Of a stretch of 64,000 bases of DNA, positions 8,518 to 17,120 are shown piece by piece. Origin of the DNA: Furfurilactobacillus rossiae DSM 15814. GTDB lineage: Bacteria > Bacillota > Bacilli > Lactobacillales > Lactobacillaceae. The position numbers and the translations under genes were made by a program. The stretch covers positions 62,001 through 126,000 of the forward strand of contig NZ_AUAW01000004.1 in the NCBI RefSeq assembly GCF_000428925.1, given 5' to 3'. Positions within the stretch are counted from its first letter, which is position 1; every line of letters begins with the position of its first letter. The notes below the pieces were generated by a model. That model was given only the letters and a program-made list of their open reading frames with translations. It was not told the origin of the DNA and did not search any database.

Positions 8518-9794
8518 TGATTAGCAAAGATCTGTCAGTGGAATTTTTAGGAGTTCATTTTGAGAACCCGTTCCTCCTGTCTTCTTCACCTGTCGACAAC
8601 TGTTATGAGATGTGTGCTAAGGCTTTTGACGAAGGCTGGGGCGGAGTTGTTTTCAAAACAATTGGTCCGAAACACTTTAAAATCAATGAAGTCTCACCAC
8701 GGTTTGATGAACTGACAAAAGAAGGAACACCCTTCGTTGGATTCAAAAACATGGAACAAATCGCTGAGCATTCGTTGGAGGAAAACCTTCACGATTTACG
8801 TCATTTGAAGGATGACTACCCGAACAAGGTTGTCATTGCCTCCATCATGGGGACAAACGAAGAGGACTGGGAAACACTGGCTCAGCTGGTAACTGAGGCT
8901 GGGGCGGACATGATCGAAATGAATCTGTCGTGTCCTCAAATGACCTCTCACGAAATGGGTTCCGATGTTGGGACTAACCCTGAACTGGTTAAAAAGTACT
9001 GTGCAGCGGTTAAACGTGGTTCAGATCTGCCAATGATGGCTAAAATGACGCCTAATATTACGGACATGGTTCCTGCTGCCAAGGCCAGCATGGCCGGTGG
9101 TGCTGACGGGATTGCCACGATTAACACGGTTAAATCTGTGGCCAACATTGATTTGGATCGCAAAGTTGGTTTGCCAATTGTGAATGGTAAGTCTTCAATC
9201 TCCGGATTTTCAGGGAAGGCTGTTAAACCAATTGCACTTCGTTTCCTACAACAGTTGAGGACAGCCGCCGGTTTGGAACAATTACCAATCTCTGGGATTG
9301 GTGGGATTGAAACCTGGCAAGATGCGGCTGAATTCATTCTGATGGGCGCAACAACCTTGCAAGTGACCACTTCGGTTATGCAATATGGCTATCGAATCGT
9401 TGAAGATATGAAGAATGGTTTGATGCATTACATGGAAGATCAGCACGTTGAACATCTAAGCGAATTGATCGGTGTTGCCAACAAGAACATTGTCCCTGCC
9501 GAAGATTTGGATCGTGATTACAAAGTTTATCCGAAGATTGATTGGGACAAATGTATTGGCTGTGGCCGTTGTTATATTTCTTGTTTCGATGGTGCTCACC
9601 AGGCAATTACTTGGGATATTAAGACACGTCGTCCATCCATTGACACTAGCAAATGTGTCGGTTGTCACCTATGTAACTTAGTTTGTCCTGTTGGTGCGAT
9701 TACGACCGGTGAAGTGGTTATGAAACCAGGCACTAAAGGCAATCCAGAAGATGTTCAAATTGAATCTTCACGTTTGACACACCCAGTTCAGTAA
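8517..9794 (+). CDS. preA: NAD-dependent dihydropyrimidine dehydrogenase, subunit PreA
   Basis: Catalytic FMN subunit of the reductive pyrimidine enzyme, 425 residues. The dihydroorotate-dehydrogenase-like barrel carries the block [20 protein letters not shown] with its active-site-region cysteine. The C-terminus carries two 4Fe-4S motifs, [11 protein letters not shown] and [12 protein letters not shown]. This composition is diagnostic for PreA. No hydantoinase or beta-ureidopropionase follows, so only the reduction step is encoded here. The downstream membrane protein may be functionally linked but is separated by a hairpin repeat. Confidence 0.92.
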   Translation: MISKDLSVEFLGVHFENPFLLSSSPVDNCYEMCAKAFDEGWGGVVFKTIGPKHFKINEVSPRFDELTKEGTPFVGFKNMEQIAEHSLEENLHDLRHLKDDYPNKVVIASIMGTNEEDWETLAQLVTEAGADMIEMNLSCPQMTSHEMGSDVGTNPELVKKYCAAVKRGSDLPMMAKMTPNITDMVPAAKASMAGGADGIATINTVKSVANIDLDRKVGLPIVNGKSSISGFSGKAVKPIALRFLQQLRTAAGLEQLPISGIGGIETWQDAAEFILMGATTLQVTTSVMQYGYRIVEDMKNGLMHYMEDQHVEHLSELIGVANKNIVPAEDLDRDYKVYPKIDWDKCIGCGRCYISCFDGAHQAITWDIKTRRPSIDTSKCVGCHLCNLVCPVGAITTGEVVMKPGTKGNPEDVQIESSRLTHPVQ

Positions 9795-9827
9795 ATCTGG
9801 TAAAATTTAATAGTCTCATTTTACAGG

Positions 9828-10046
9828 AAACTGGAACATAACGTCTCAACTCAATTTCTAATGAAACGTCAACGAGCAATTTTTCTTCAACCGCAAAAGG
9901 TCATGCGGATGAAAAATTGTCGCAAACGCGGGACATAACACTGACTTTTGCTCATCTAACGCGAATAAGGCATTCATGGGAAAAACACTCATAAACGTCT
10001 TATTCGCGTTACCTGAGAAAGCCAAAACGTGTTATGTCCCGCTCTC
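9828..10046. repeat. Composite palindromic repeat element
   Basis: Two stacked hairpins. The first has arms CAATTTTTC (9877-9885) and GAAAAATTG (9911-9919) with inner CCGC/GCGG pairing. The second is a long imperfect palindrome from GCGGGACATAACAC (9928-9941) to its complement GTGTTATGTCCCGC (10029-10042), with inner TAACGCGAATAAG/CTTATTCGCGTTA arms. A related GGAACATAACG at 9833 suggests the element starts there with inverted ends. The gggacataac end is of a kind I associate with small dispersed palindromes in lactobacilli; genome copy number cannot be checked here. Confidence 0.6.
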
Positions 10047-10073
10047 TTTATTGACTACGAATGGAGAATTCAT

Positions 10074-10637
10074 ATGAAAATCAGTAGGAAAGTATGGCTT
10101 GATGCCATTGGAGTGGGATTCTTTACGCTAGTGTACAGCTTGATCATGAGTTATGGCTCATTGTGGATGGGTGCAGCCGCATTCGTCGCAGTTTCGTATT
10201 TCTTTGGCGCAGGTTTTCCAAAAGACAAGATTTGGAATATTTTGGCAAGCTTTGTATGTGGCATTGTTTGGGGGCTGCTGGCCTTTGGCCTGCTCCAAAT
10301 AAGCTGGATTTCATCGATTTGGCCAACCGCGATTATGTTTGGCCTGCTAACCTTTGCCGTCTTGTTCTTACAGGGCACGATCATGAAGTTCACAATGGTG
10401 CCGGCCTGGCTAATCACGTGGGGAACATTTATGTTGATTGTTTCAAACGTCACGATCAAAAATTGGCCGTTGTTTGTGGTTGAGTTGTTCGCTTCAATGG
10501 CGCTGGGAATTTTTGTAATCGGTTATGCTTCTGATTACTTCAATCAGTTAATGTTCCGCTGGTTCCCAGAGCGAAAACAGGATGCGCGCCCATCAATCGA
10601 GGCGGATAGATTAACTAAAGAAAAGGAAGTTAAATAA
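10074..10637 (+). CDS. DUF1097-like membrane protein
   Basis: Integral membrane protein of 187 residues with about five to six hydrophobic segments, resembling the DUF1097 (YcdZ-like) family, whose function is not established. ATG 10074 is chosen, behind TGGAGAAT; an upstream in-frame ATG at 10029 lies inside the palindromic repeat and lacks a ribosome binding site. The C-terminal about 30 residues are charged and probably cytoplasmic. The position after preT-preA hints at uptake of a pyrimidine or related compound, but this is only context. Confidence 0.65.
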   Translation: MKISRKVWLDAIGVGFFTLVYSLIMSYGSLWMGAAAFVAVSYFFGAGFPKDKIWNILASFVCGIVWGLLAFGLLQISWISSIWPTAIMFGLLTFAVLFLQGTIMKFTMVPAWLITWGTFMLIVSNVTIKNWPLFVVELFASMALGIFVIGYASDYFNQLMFRWFPERKQDARPSIEADRLTKEKEVK

Positions 10638-10642
10638 TTAAA

Positions 10643-10693
10643 AAATACGATTCTGATTTTGTTCTTTGAGCAAATCAGGATCGTATTTGTTTT
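10643..10693. terminator. Bidirectional terminator
   Basis: AAATACGATTCTGATTT (10643-10659) pairs with AAATCAGGATCGTATTT (10672-10688). T-rich tracts follow on both strands, so it serves the DUF1097 gene and the convergent feo operon. Confidence 0.85.
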
Positions 10694-10745
10694 GGATGGA
10701 AGTCATATGCAATTTAGTTTCTATCACTTTTAGTTGGTATAACTG

Positions 10746-10910
10746 TTAATGACGTGGTCCGCGGTACTGCATCAATTTTCTTGCCGGGCAGGCATATTCG
10801 CAACTCTCACAGGGCGGTTTGGTTGCTGACTGTCGCATGGTGTGAACGGCGATAATCACCGCAATGAGGACGATAGCGACGAAAATCAGCACATTGATCA
10901 AAACGGACAT
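10746..10910 (-). CDS. FeoB-associated Cys-rich membrane protein
   Basis: Small protein of 54 residues, ATG complement at 10908-10910. One N-terminal membrane helix (about residues 3-22) is followed by KPPCESCEYACP, three cysteines in a CxxCxxxxC-like spacing. Size, topology and position directly after feoB match the FeoB-associated Cys-rich membrane proteins of Firmicutes, thought to assist ferrous iron transport. The spacing of 35 nt to feoB suggests the same transcript. Confidence 0.8.
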   Translation of the reverse strand: MSVLINVLIFVAIVLIAVIIAVHTMRQSATKPPCESCEYACPARKLMQYRGPRH

Positions 10911-10945
10911 AGCCTAACCTCCCATAAGAATTATTTCAAATATTG

Positions 10946-12937
10946 TCAAAATAACGAGCCAACTTGAAAAATAATTAGCGACAATCCGTAGGCCAAAACA
11001 GTACTTGAAATTAACGAATAGATGGCCCATTTAACAGAACCCGTTTCGGTTTTAATAGCACCGAGCGTCGCGAAACATGGGGCGTAAATCAGAATGAAAA
11101 CTAACAGACTGTATGCGGATAACGGCGTAAACAGCGTGCTGAATGTTGTCACTAAGCTGGTTTGCCCGCTTAAATGAAATAGGACAATCATACTGGAACT
11201 AATGACTTCTTTAGCGAGCACCCCAGTCATCAGTGCACTGATTGTTTGCCAATTAGTAATGCCAAGTGGCGCAAAGGCCGGTTGCAACCAATGACCAATA
11301 ATTGCTGAAAAACTGGCGTCAATGTTAATAACGTATCCGTGTGGACCAATGTTAGACAACAGCCAAACAAGCACTGTGCCGGCAAAAATAACGGTTCCTG
11401 TTTTCTTGACGAAACCTTTGCCTTTTTGCCAAGCACCTGCAATGACGAGGTCTAATCGAGGACGATGATAATTTGGCAAGGTTACAACAAAGTTGCTCGC
11501 GTCTTTTAATTTAAAGACCAGTTGATAAAATTTAGCCATGGCTAACGCAATCACAATACCGAGAAAATATAGGGATAAAACGATTACAGCTTGGTGTTGA
11601 TTGAAGAAGGCGGTAACAAACAGACTGTAGATCGGTAGTCGAGCGGAACAACTCATAAATGGCGCGATTAAGGTCGTCACGAGACGTTCACGGGGTTGTT
11701 CAATCGTTCGCGTGGCCATGATGCCGGTTACGTTGCAACCAAAGCCAATGATCAGTGGGATGAATGCCTTGCCGTTTAAGCCAATGAGCTGCATTAACCG
11801 ATCAGTGACTAGGGCGGCACGACTCATATAACCTGAATCTTCCAACACTGTAATGCAGGCAAACAGGACAAAAATTTGGGGAATAAACGTAAGCACGCCG
11901 CCGACACCAGCAATGATACCGTCGACAATCAGTGATCTTAAAAAGGGTAAGGCACCCACGACAGTTAGCCAATGATTTGTGGCCTCAGAGAGTGGTCCGG
12001 ACAGGAGTGTGTTTAAATAATCGCTCATTGGTGTTCCAATCCAGTCAAACGAGAGTTTAAACATGAACCAGAAGATCCCGATGAAAATAGGCAATCCTAA
12101 GATTGGGTGTGTAACCCAGCGATCAATTTTTGTAGTAACGGTATTTTGAGGACGGTTTTCAGTAAAACTTGTAGCCGCGGCGAGCGTGTCTTCAATGAAA
12201 GTAAGTCGCACGTGAAAGATTTGGTCTGCATAATGATGCTCGCGGTACGTTTGGCGCCCCTCTGATAACGTGTCTAAACGATGTTCATCAACATATTTAA
12301 CCACTGCATCGTTGTCGCTCATGAATTGAATGGTTAACCAACGAGCAAAATTTTGTGAGAGTCGATGTTTTTTAACCAATTGTGTTGTGGCATCGCGAAT
12401 ATCTGCTGAAATGACTCTAGGATAATCCAATTTCAGCGGATCAGAAGTGGTTATTGTAGTTTGGTTAGATAAACAGGCACGAACCTCATCGACACCACTG
12501 TTTTGTCGAGCAGCAGTCGCGCGTACGGGGCAACCCAAACGGTGCGACAAAATGTCGAGATCATAGTGAACGTTGCTCTGTGAAAGCTCGTCCATCATGT
12601 TGAGGACTAATATTAGTGGTTTGCCGAGTTCTAACAACTCGATAGATAACAGAAGGTTTCGTTTGAGCTGACACGCGTTGGCGATGTTCAAAATGGCGTC
12701 AGTCGGGTTGTTGTCCAGCAGATAGTCTACGGTGACGGCCTCATCCTTTGTTATCGGGGTTAGTGAGCAAATGCCAGGTAGGTCGACAATGTTAATGTTT
12801 GTTTTTGGAATATTCCCTAATGTCTGGTCAATGGTGACGCCCGCCCAATTGCCAACGTTGGCATATTGGTTGGTCAAACAATTGAAAAATGTCGATTTGC
12901 CAGTGTTCGGATTGCCTAATAGTGCAACGGTTGTCAT
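10946..12937 (-). CDS. feoB: Ferrous iron transport protein B
   Basis: GTPase-coupled Fe2+ permease of the cytoplasmic membrane, 663 residues. The N-terminal G domain shows G1 GNPNTGKST (residues 8-16), G3 DLPG and G4 NMMD; a helical spacer precedes the membrane domain, which has two Gate repeats (for example GFGCNVTGIMATRTIEQPRERL and SCSARLPIYSLF). Length is normal for Gram-positive FeoB. It follows feoA by 4 nt, and the small FeoB-associated gene follows it. Confidence 0.96.
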   Translation of the reverse strand: MTTVALLGNPNTGKSTFFNCLTNQYANVGNWAGVTIDQTLGNIPKTNINIVDLPGICSLTPITKDEAVTVDYLLDNNPTDAILNIANACQLKRNLLLSIELLELGKPLILVLNMMDELSQSNVHYDLDILSHRLGCPVRATAARQNSGVDEVRACLSNQTTITTSDPLKLDYPRVISADIRDATTQLVKKHRLSQNFARWLTIQFMSDNDAVVKYVDEHRLDTLSEGRQTYREHHYADQIFHVRLTFIEDTLAAATSFTENRPQNTVTTKIDRWVTHPILGLPIFIGIFWFMFKLSFDWIGTPMSDYLNTLLSGPLSEATNHWLTVVGALPFLRSLIVDGIIAGVGGVLTFIPQIFVLFACITVLEDSGYMSRAALVTDRLMQLIGLNGKAFIPLIIGFGCNVTGIMATRTIEQPRERLVTTLIAPFMSCSARLPIYSLFVTAFFNQHQAVIVLSLYFLGIVIALAMAKFYQLVFKLKDASNFVVTLPNYHRPRLDLVIAGAWQKGKGFVKKTGTVIFAGTVLVWLLSNIGPHGYVINIDASFSAIIGHWLQPAFAPLGITNWQTISALMTGVLAKEVISSSMIVLFHLSGQTSLVTTFSTLFTPLSAYSLLVFILIYAPCFATLGAIKTETGSVKWAIYSLISSTVLAYGLSLIIFQVGSLF

Positions 12938-12941
12938 AACA

Positions 12942-13160
12942 TTAGCGCCTCGTTAAGGTTTGCAACACAGCGTCACGAACACCGATACGTTGGTCATCGA
13001 ATTCAATGATTACCGGACCGTGAAACGGATAACGGCGCACGACAGTCAGGACAGTGCCTGGTTTGATTCCTAGACGATGAAGTTGTCTAGAGATTCCTTT
13101 TTCAAGGTGATCCATGCAATGAACGGTTAACTGTTCATTGACCGAGACCTGTATTTCCAT
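12942..13160 (-). CDS. feoA: Ferrous iron transport protein A
   Basis: SH3-like cytoplasmic protein of 72 residues required for FeoB activity. The block LHRLGIKPGTVLTVVRRYPFHGPVIIEF is the FeoA barrel. ATG 13160 follows AGAAAGGGCG. First gene of the feoA-feoB-small protein operon. Confidence 0.92.
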   Translation of the reverse strand: MEIQVSVNEQLTVHCMDHLEKGISRQLHRLGIKPGTVLTVVRRYPFHGPVIIEFDDQRIGVRDAVLQTLTRR

Positions 13161-13181
13161 AAGATAACGCCCTTTCTGTGT

Positions 13182-13203
13182 TGATAATGGTTAAAGATTA
13201 TCA
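13182..13203. promoter_or_regulatory. Candidate metal-regulator site (proximal) of feoA
   Basis: Perfect inverted repeat TGATAAT-N8-ATTATCA, 22 nt upstream of the feoA start. The half-sites are those of Fur-family boxes (GATAAT/ATTATC), but the spacer is 8 rather than the usual 1-6. A role in iron control is inference. Confidence 0.45.
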
Positions 13204-13220
13204 CGAAAGGGTTTTCATAA

Positions 13221-13242
13221 ATATTAGGGAGATGCCTAATAT
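13221..13242. promoter_or_regulatory. Candidate metal-regulator site (distal) of feoA/sufC
   Basis: Perfect inverted repeat ATATTAGG-N6-CCTAATAT in the divergent region between feoA and sufC. TTAGG/CCTAA arms resemble DtxR/MntR-type operators. It could act on either or both divergent operons. Confidence 0.45.
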
Positions 13243-13332
13243 ACCGACAGGAATATTCCAGAATATACTTGTTTTAGATATTTGAGATCATGAAATTAAT
13301 CACAAGAACACAACCGATGGAGGTCAAAGAGA

Positions 13333-14127
13333 ATGTCAACACTCGAAGTTAAGGATTTGCATGTTGAAGTACAAGACGGTGAAAGTGGTGCCGTTAAGGA
13401 AATTTTGAAGGGTGTTAATCTCTCCATGAGTACTGGTGAAATTCATGCCATCATGGGACCAAACGGAACGGGGAAGTCGACCTTATCTGAAACCATCATG
13501 GGGCAGTCTGCCTACCACGTGACACAAGGTGATATTTTATTGGACGGCAACAGTATCCTTGATATGCCAGTCGATGAGCGTGCCCGTCGAGGCTTGTTCT
13601 TGGCAATGCAATATCCAGCTGAAATACCTGGCGTTACTAACGCTGAATTTCTAAGGGCTGCTATTAATGCCCGCCGTCCAAAGGATGACCAAATTTCAGT
13701 GATGAGTTTTTTAAAGGAATTAGATAAGAATCTTGACCTCCTTGATATGAATGAAGCAATGACGGAGCGATACTTAAACGAAGGTTTTTCCGGTGGGGAA
13801 AAGAAACGGAACGAAATTCTCCAATTATTGATGATCAAACCAGCGTTTGCGCTGTTAGATGAAATTGATTCAGGATTGGATATCGATGCCTTGCAGGTGG
13901 TTGCTAAGGGTGTGAACTCCATGCGTGGCGACAATTTTGGTGCCTTAATCATTACGCATTACCAACGTTTGCTAAACTACATTAAACCTGATGTTGTTCA
14001 CGTAATGATGGGTGGGCGCATTGTCAAAACTGGTGGTGCAGACCTGGCCTTGAAACTTGAAGATGAAGGTTATGCCGGTCTCCGTGATGAGTTTGGCCTG
14101 GATGTTGACCTTGTGGATGAAAACTAG
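13333..14127 (+). CDS. sufC: Fe-S cluster assembly ATPase SufC
   Basis: ABC-type ATPase of the SufBCD scaffold, 264 residues. Walker A GPNGTGKST at residues 42-50, signature FSGGEKKRNEILQ, Walker B FALLDEIDSGLDIDAL and H-loop IITHYQR match SufC, including the characteristic EIDSGLD. It starts at ATG 13333 behind TGGAGGTC. First gene of a sufCDSUB operon whose members are spaced by 6 nt or overlap. Confidence 0.96.
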   Translation: MSTLEVKDLHVEVQDGESGAVKEILKGVNLSMSTGEIHAIMGPNGTGKSTLSETIMGQSAYHVTQGDILLDGNSILDMPVDERARRGLFLAMQYPAEIPGVTNAEFLRAAINARRPKDDQISVMSFLKELDKNLDLLDMNEAMTERYLNEGFSGGEKKRNEILQLLMIKPAFALLDEIDSGLDIDALQVVAKGVNSMRGDNFGALIITHYQRLLNYIKPDVVHVMMGGRIVKTGGADLALKLEDEGYAGLRDEFGLDVDLVDEN

Positions 14128-14139
14128 GAGGCAGTGATC

Positions 14140-15438
14140 ATGAGTCAAGAAACAATGCCACTGGTTGAAGACACGGTGACAAAGCATGATGAACCCACAT
14201 GGATGGCCGACAAACGACGAGTAGCAATAGACCAGCTGCCAACGTTGAAGATGCCACGGATTCAGCGATTTGATTACAGGGATTGGCAACTGATGCCGTC
14301 TACGGAAATACATTGGCAGTCATCGTCAGCCAGTTTGGCTCAATCCGAGTTAGATGCAACTACCGCAAAAATGGATGATCAACAAATTAGTGTCGTTCAG
14401 GTTGGTCAAACAACCACACAAGTTAAGTTGCCAGCCCAGCTCGCTAAGCAAGGTGTCCTAGTGATGGATCTATTCGATGCCATGCGCGAATATCCTGAGT
14501 TGGTCAAACCGCATTTAATGACTAATGTTATTAAAACGAATGAAACAAAGCTGACGAGTTACCATATGGCAATGTTAACAAGTGGCATCTTTGTGTATGT
14601 ACCGCGTGGGGTTGTGGTGAACCAACCAATTGAAGCACATATCATTCAGGACAGCACGAAGACTGACCACCCGTTGATCTCACACGTTTTAATTGTTGCT
14701 GAAGCGGGTAGTGAGTTTGCTTTCACCCAACATCTATCAACGGTTGGTGAAGCGGAAAACATTGCAAATTGTTTTGTTGAAATTGACGCTGCTGAAGACA
14801 GTCGGGTGCGTTTTTCTTCCCTTGATGCGTTTGGCCCTAAAACGGAGACTTACTTTGAACGTCGTGGATTGGCTGCCACTCATGCAAACATTGACTGGGC
14901 GGTGGGGCTACTCAATGATGGTAACACCATTGGTAACATTGATACTAATTTATTAGGCGAAGGCGCAGAAACTGACTCGAAAATGATTGCCATAACAGAT
15001 GGTACGGCGCGGATGGGCATCAATAATGGGGTCACCAACCGCGGCAAACATTCAGTTGGTAATATTCTGCAACGCGGGGTTCTTTTGGGACAATCACAGT
15101 TGGTCTTTAATGGTATCGGTGACATTATTCACGGTGCTTCAGGGGCTAAGGCTGAGCAAGAAAACCGGCTTTTGATGATGTCAAACGAAGCACGCGGAAA
15201 TGCTAATCCAATTCTACTCATTGATGAAAATGATGTATTGGCGGGTCACGCCGCTAGTGTAGGTCAGGTTGATCAACAGCAACTGTATTACTTGATGAGT
15301 CGAGGAATCGACAGACAACAAGCGCAGCGGCTGGTCATTCGCGGCTTTCTCGGGGTCGTTTTGAGTGCGATTCCAGCCAAGACTGTTCGGCAGGAACTAA
15401 TTACGACGATTGAAAGGAAGCTGACTGATGAAAACTGA
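14140..15438 (+). CDS. sufD: Fe-S cluster assembly protein SufD
   Basis: SufD subunit of the SufBC2D scaffold, 432 residues from ATG 14140. This start is preferred to GTG 14134 because AGGAGG at 14126-14131 then has an 8-nt spacing. The C-terminal half holds the SufBD right-handed beta-helix core (for example GKHSVGNILQRGVLLGQSQ) ending in the typical [12 protein letters not shown] and RGFLGVV. The 3' end overlaps sufS by 11 nt. Confidence 0.93.
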   Translation: MSQETMPLVEDTVTKHDEPTWMADKRRVAIDQLPTLKMPRIQRFDYRDWQLMPSTEIHWQSSSASLAQSELDATTAKMDDQQISVVQVGQTTTQVKLPAQLAKQGVLVMDLFDAMREYPELVKPHLMTNVIKTNETKLTSYHMAMLTSGIFVYVPRGVVVNQPIEAHIIQDSTKTDHPLISHVLIVAEAGSEFAFTQHLSTVGEAENIANCFVEIDAAEDSRVRFSSLDAFGPKTETYFERRGLAATHANIDWAVGLLNDGNTIGNIDTNLLGEGAETDSKMIAITDGTARMGINNGVTNRGKHSVGNILQRGVLLGQSQLVFNGIGDIIHGASGAKAEQENRLLMMSNEARGNANPILLIDENDVLAGHAASVGQVDQQQLYYLMSRGIDRQQAQRLVIRGFLGVVLSAIPAKTVRQELITTIERKLTDEN

Positions 15439-16675
15439 TATAAGTGATCTACGTGGCGACTTTCCAATTCTTGATCAGCTGGTTAATGATGAACCATTAA
15501 CGTACTTAGACAATGCGGCAACGGCCCAGAAGCCTAATCAAGTTGTGGCCGCTTTGACACACTTTTATCAAACAGACAATGCCAATGTACATCGTGGCGT
15601 TCATACGCTGGCAGAACGTGCAACAGCCGCATATGAAGATGCTCGTCATAAAGTGACTCACTTTATCAACGCTGCTGAGCCTGCTGAAGTAATTTTCACG
15701 AAAGGCGCAACGGACAGTCTTAATTTGATCGCTAGTACGTATGGCGAAGCCAATATTGAGGCTGGCGATGAAATCGTGATTAGCATTATGGAACATCACA
15801 GCAACCTCATTCCGTGGCAACAATTGGCTTTGCGCAAACATGCGACGTTAAAGTACATTGAGCTGACGCCAACCGGTGAATTAGACATGGCAGACGCTGA
15901 GACCAAGATTACGGATAAAACTAAAATTGTTGCAGTGGCTCACGCCAGTAATGTAATGGGAACGGTCAATCCCATTGCTGCGCTGACTAAAATGGCACAT
16001 CAACATGGGGCCATTATGGTTTGCGACGGTGCTCAAGCGGTGCCACATATGCCTGTTGACGTTCAAGCGCTCGACGTTGATTTTTACGCTTTCTCTGGTC
16101 ACAAAATGATGGCGCCAACCGGAATCGGTGTTTTGTACGGTAAACGGGATTTGTTGGCCGCAATGCCACCGTATCAGTTTGGCGGCGAGATGATTAATTT
16201 TGTTCACAGGTACGAAAGCACCTGGAATGAATTGCCATGGAAGTTTGAAGCTGGCACTCAAAATATCGCTGGTGCAGTGGGATTAGGTGCTGCCATCGAT
16301 TATTTAGAAAACTTGGGGATGAGCAATGTGCAGGCACATGAGCAGCAATTAGTTAACAGTTTGCTACCTCAGTTGACCGCTGATCGTCAGATTGAGGTTT
16401 ACGGTCCACATGATCCTGCGAGACATACTGGCGTTATTGCATTCAATATTAAGGGACTGCATCCTCATGATGTTGCCACAGCACTGGATATGGAAGGTGT
16501 TGCCGTCCGCGCTGGTCATCATTGTGCACAGCCACTGATGGAAACGCTAGGTTTAGTGGCAACGGCCCGCGCTAGCCTGTATATCTACAATACTCAAGAT
16601 GATGTGGATCGCTTAATTCACGCGCTGAACGAAACAAAGGAGTTCTTTAGTCATGAGCTTATCAAAGCTGAATAG
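15428..16675 (+). CDS. sufS: Cysteine desulfurase SufS
   Basis: PLP-dependent group II cysteine desulfurase that releases sulfur from cysteine for cluster assembly, 415 residues. Seen are VNIMEHHSN-type block ISIMEHHSNLIPW, VSHVSN-like VAHASNVMGTVNP, the PLP lysine in FSGHKMMAPTGIGVLYGK and the catalytic cysteine in RAGHHCAQP. It overlaps both neighbours, so it is translationally coupled in the suf operon, and sufU, its sulfur acceptor, follows directly. Confidence 0.96.
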   Translation: MKTDISDLRGDFPILDQLVNDEPLTYLDNAATAQKPNQVVAALTHFYQTDNANVHRGVHTLAERATAAYEDARHKVTHFINAAEPAEVIFTKGATDSLNLIASTYGEANIEAGDEIVISIMEHHSNLIPWQQLALRKHATLKYIELTPTGELDMADAETKITDKTKIVAVAHASNVMGTVNPIAALTKMAHQHGAIMVCDGAQAVPHMPVDVQALDVDFYAFSGHKMMAPTGIGVLYGKRDLLAAMPPYQFGGEMINFVHRYESTWNELPWKFEAGTQNIAGAVGLGAAIDYLENLGMSNVQAHEQQLVNSLLPQLTADRQIEVYGPHDPARHTGVIAFNIKGLHPHDVATALDMEGVAVRAGHHCAQPLMETLGLVATARASLYIYNTQDDVDRLIHALNETKEFFSHELIKAE

Positions 16676-17120
16676 TTTATATCGGGAAGTCATTTTGGAC
16701 CACGCTGACCATCCACATCACAAACATGCACTGACCAATGCGACGACAACGATGACTGTGAAAAATCCGACCTGTGGCGATGTTATTAATTTAGATATTG
16801 ATTTAAATGAGGACGATGTCATTACTAATATTGGCTTTACTGGAGAGGGCTGCACGATTAGTCAATCTTCGGCTAGTATGATGAGCGATGCGGTTCTTGG
16901 TAAAACCAAGGATGAAGCGCTTAAAATGGCGAAGACGTTTTCTGATATGGTTATGGGCAAACAGCATGATCAAGCAGATTTAGACGAATTGGATGATGCA
17001 GCAATTTTATCCAGTATTGTCAGTTTCCCGGCTCGAATTAAGTGTGCAACGCTGTCCTGGTGGGCGTTACAGCGGGCGTTATTGAGCAATCAACAAGAAG
17101 AAAGTGACGGTGAGGCGTAA
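16653..17120 (+). CDS. sufU: Zn-dependent sulfurtransferase SufU
   Basis: IscU-like zinc protein that accepts sulfur from SufS, 155 residues. The three metal cysteines are visible in NPTCGDV, GEGCTIS and [12 protein letters not shown] 16653 follows AAAGGAG, and the gene overlaps sufS by 23 nt. It ends one base into the sufB start. Confidence 0.95.
   Translation: MSLSKLNSLYREVILDHADHPHHKHALTNATTTMTVKNPTCGDVINLDIDLNEDDVITNIGFTGEGCTISQSSASMMSDAVLGKTKDEALKMAKTFSDMVMGKQHDQADLDELDDAAILSSIVSFPARIKCATLSWWALQRALLSNQQEESDGEA

Noticed and set aside
8948-9370. Long minus-strand reading frame of 140 codons within preA
   Set aside because: Antisense shadow of a well-supported enzyme gene; no ribosome binding site and no recognisable protein.
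9928-10042. Rho-independent terminator of preA
   Set aside because: The palindrome is far longer than a terminator and lacks a T tract directly after it; a repeat element is more likely.
10029-10073. Upstream in-frame start for the DUF1097 gene
   Set aside because: It lies inside the palindromic repeat and lacks a ribosome binding site; ATG 10074 has one.
13512-13952. Long minus-strand frame of 146 codons within sufC
   Set aside because: Antisense shadow of sufC.
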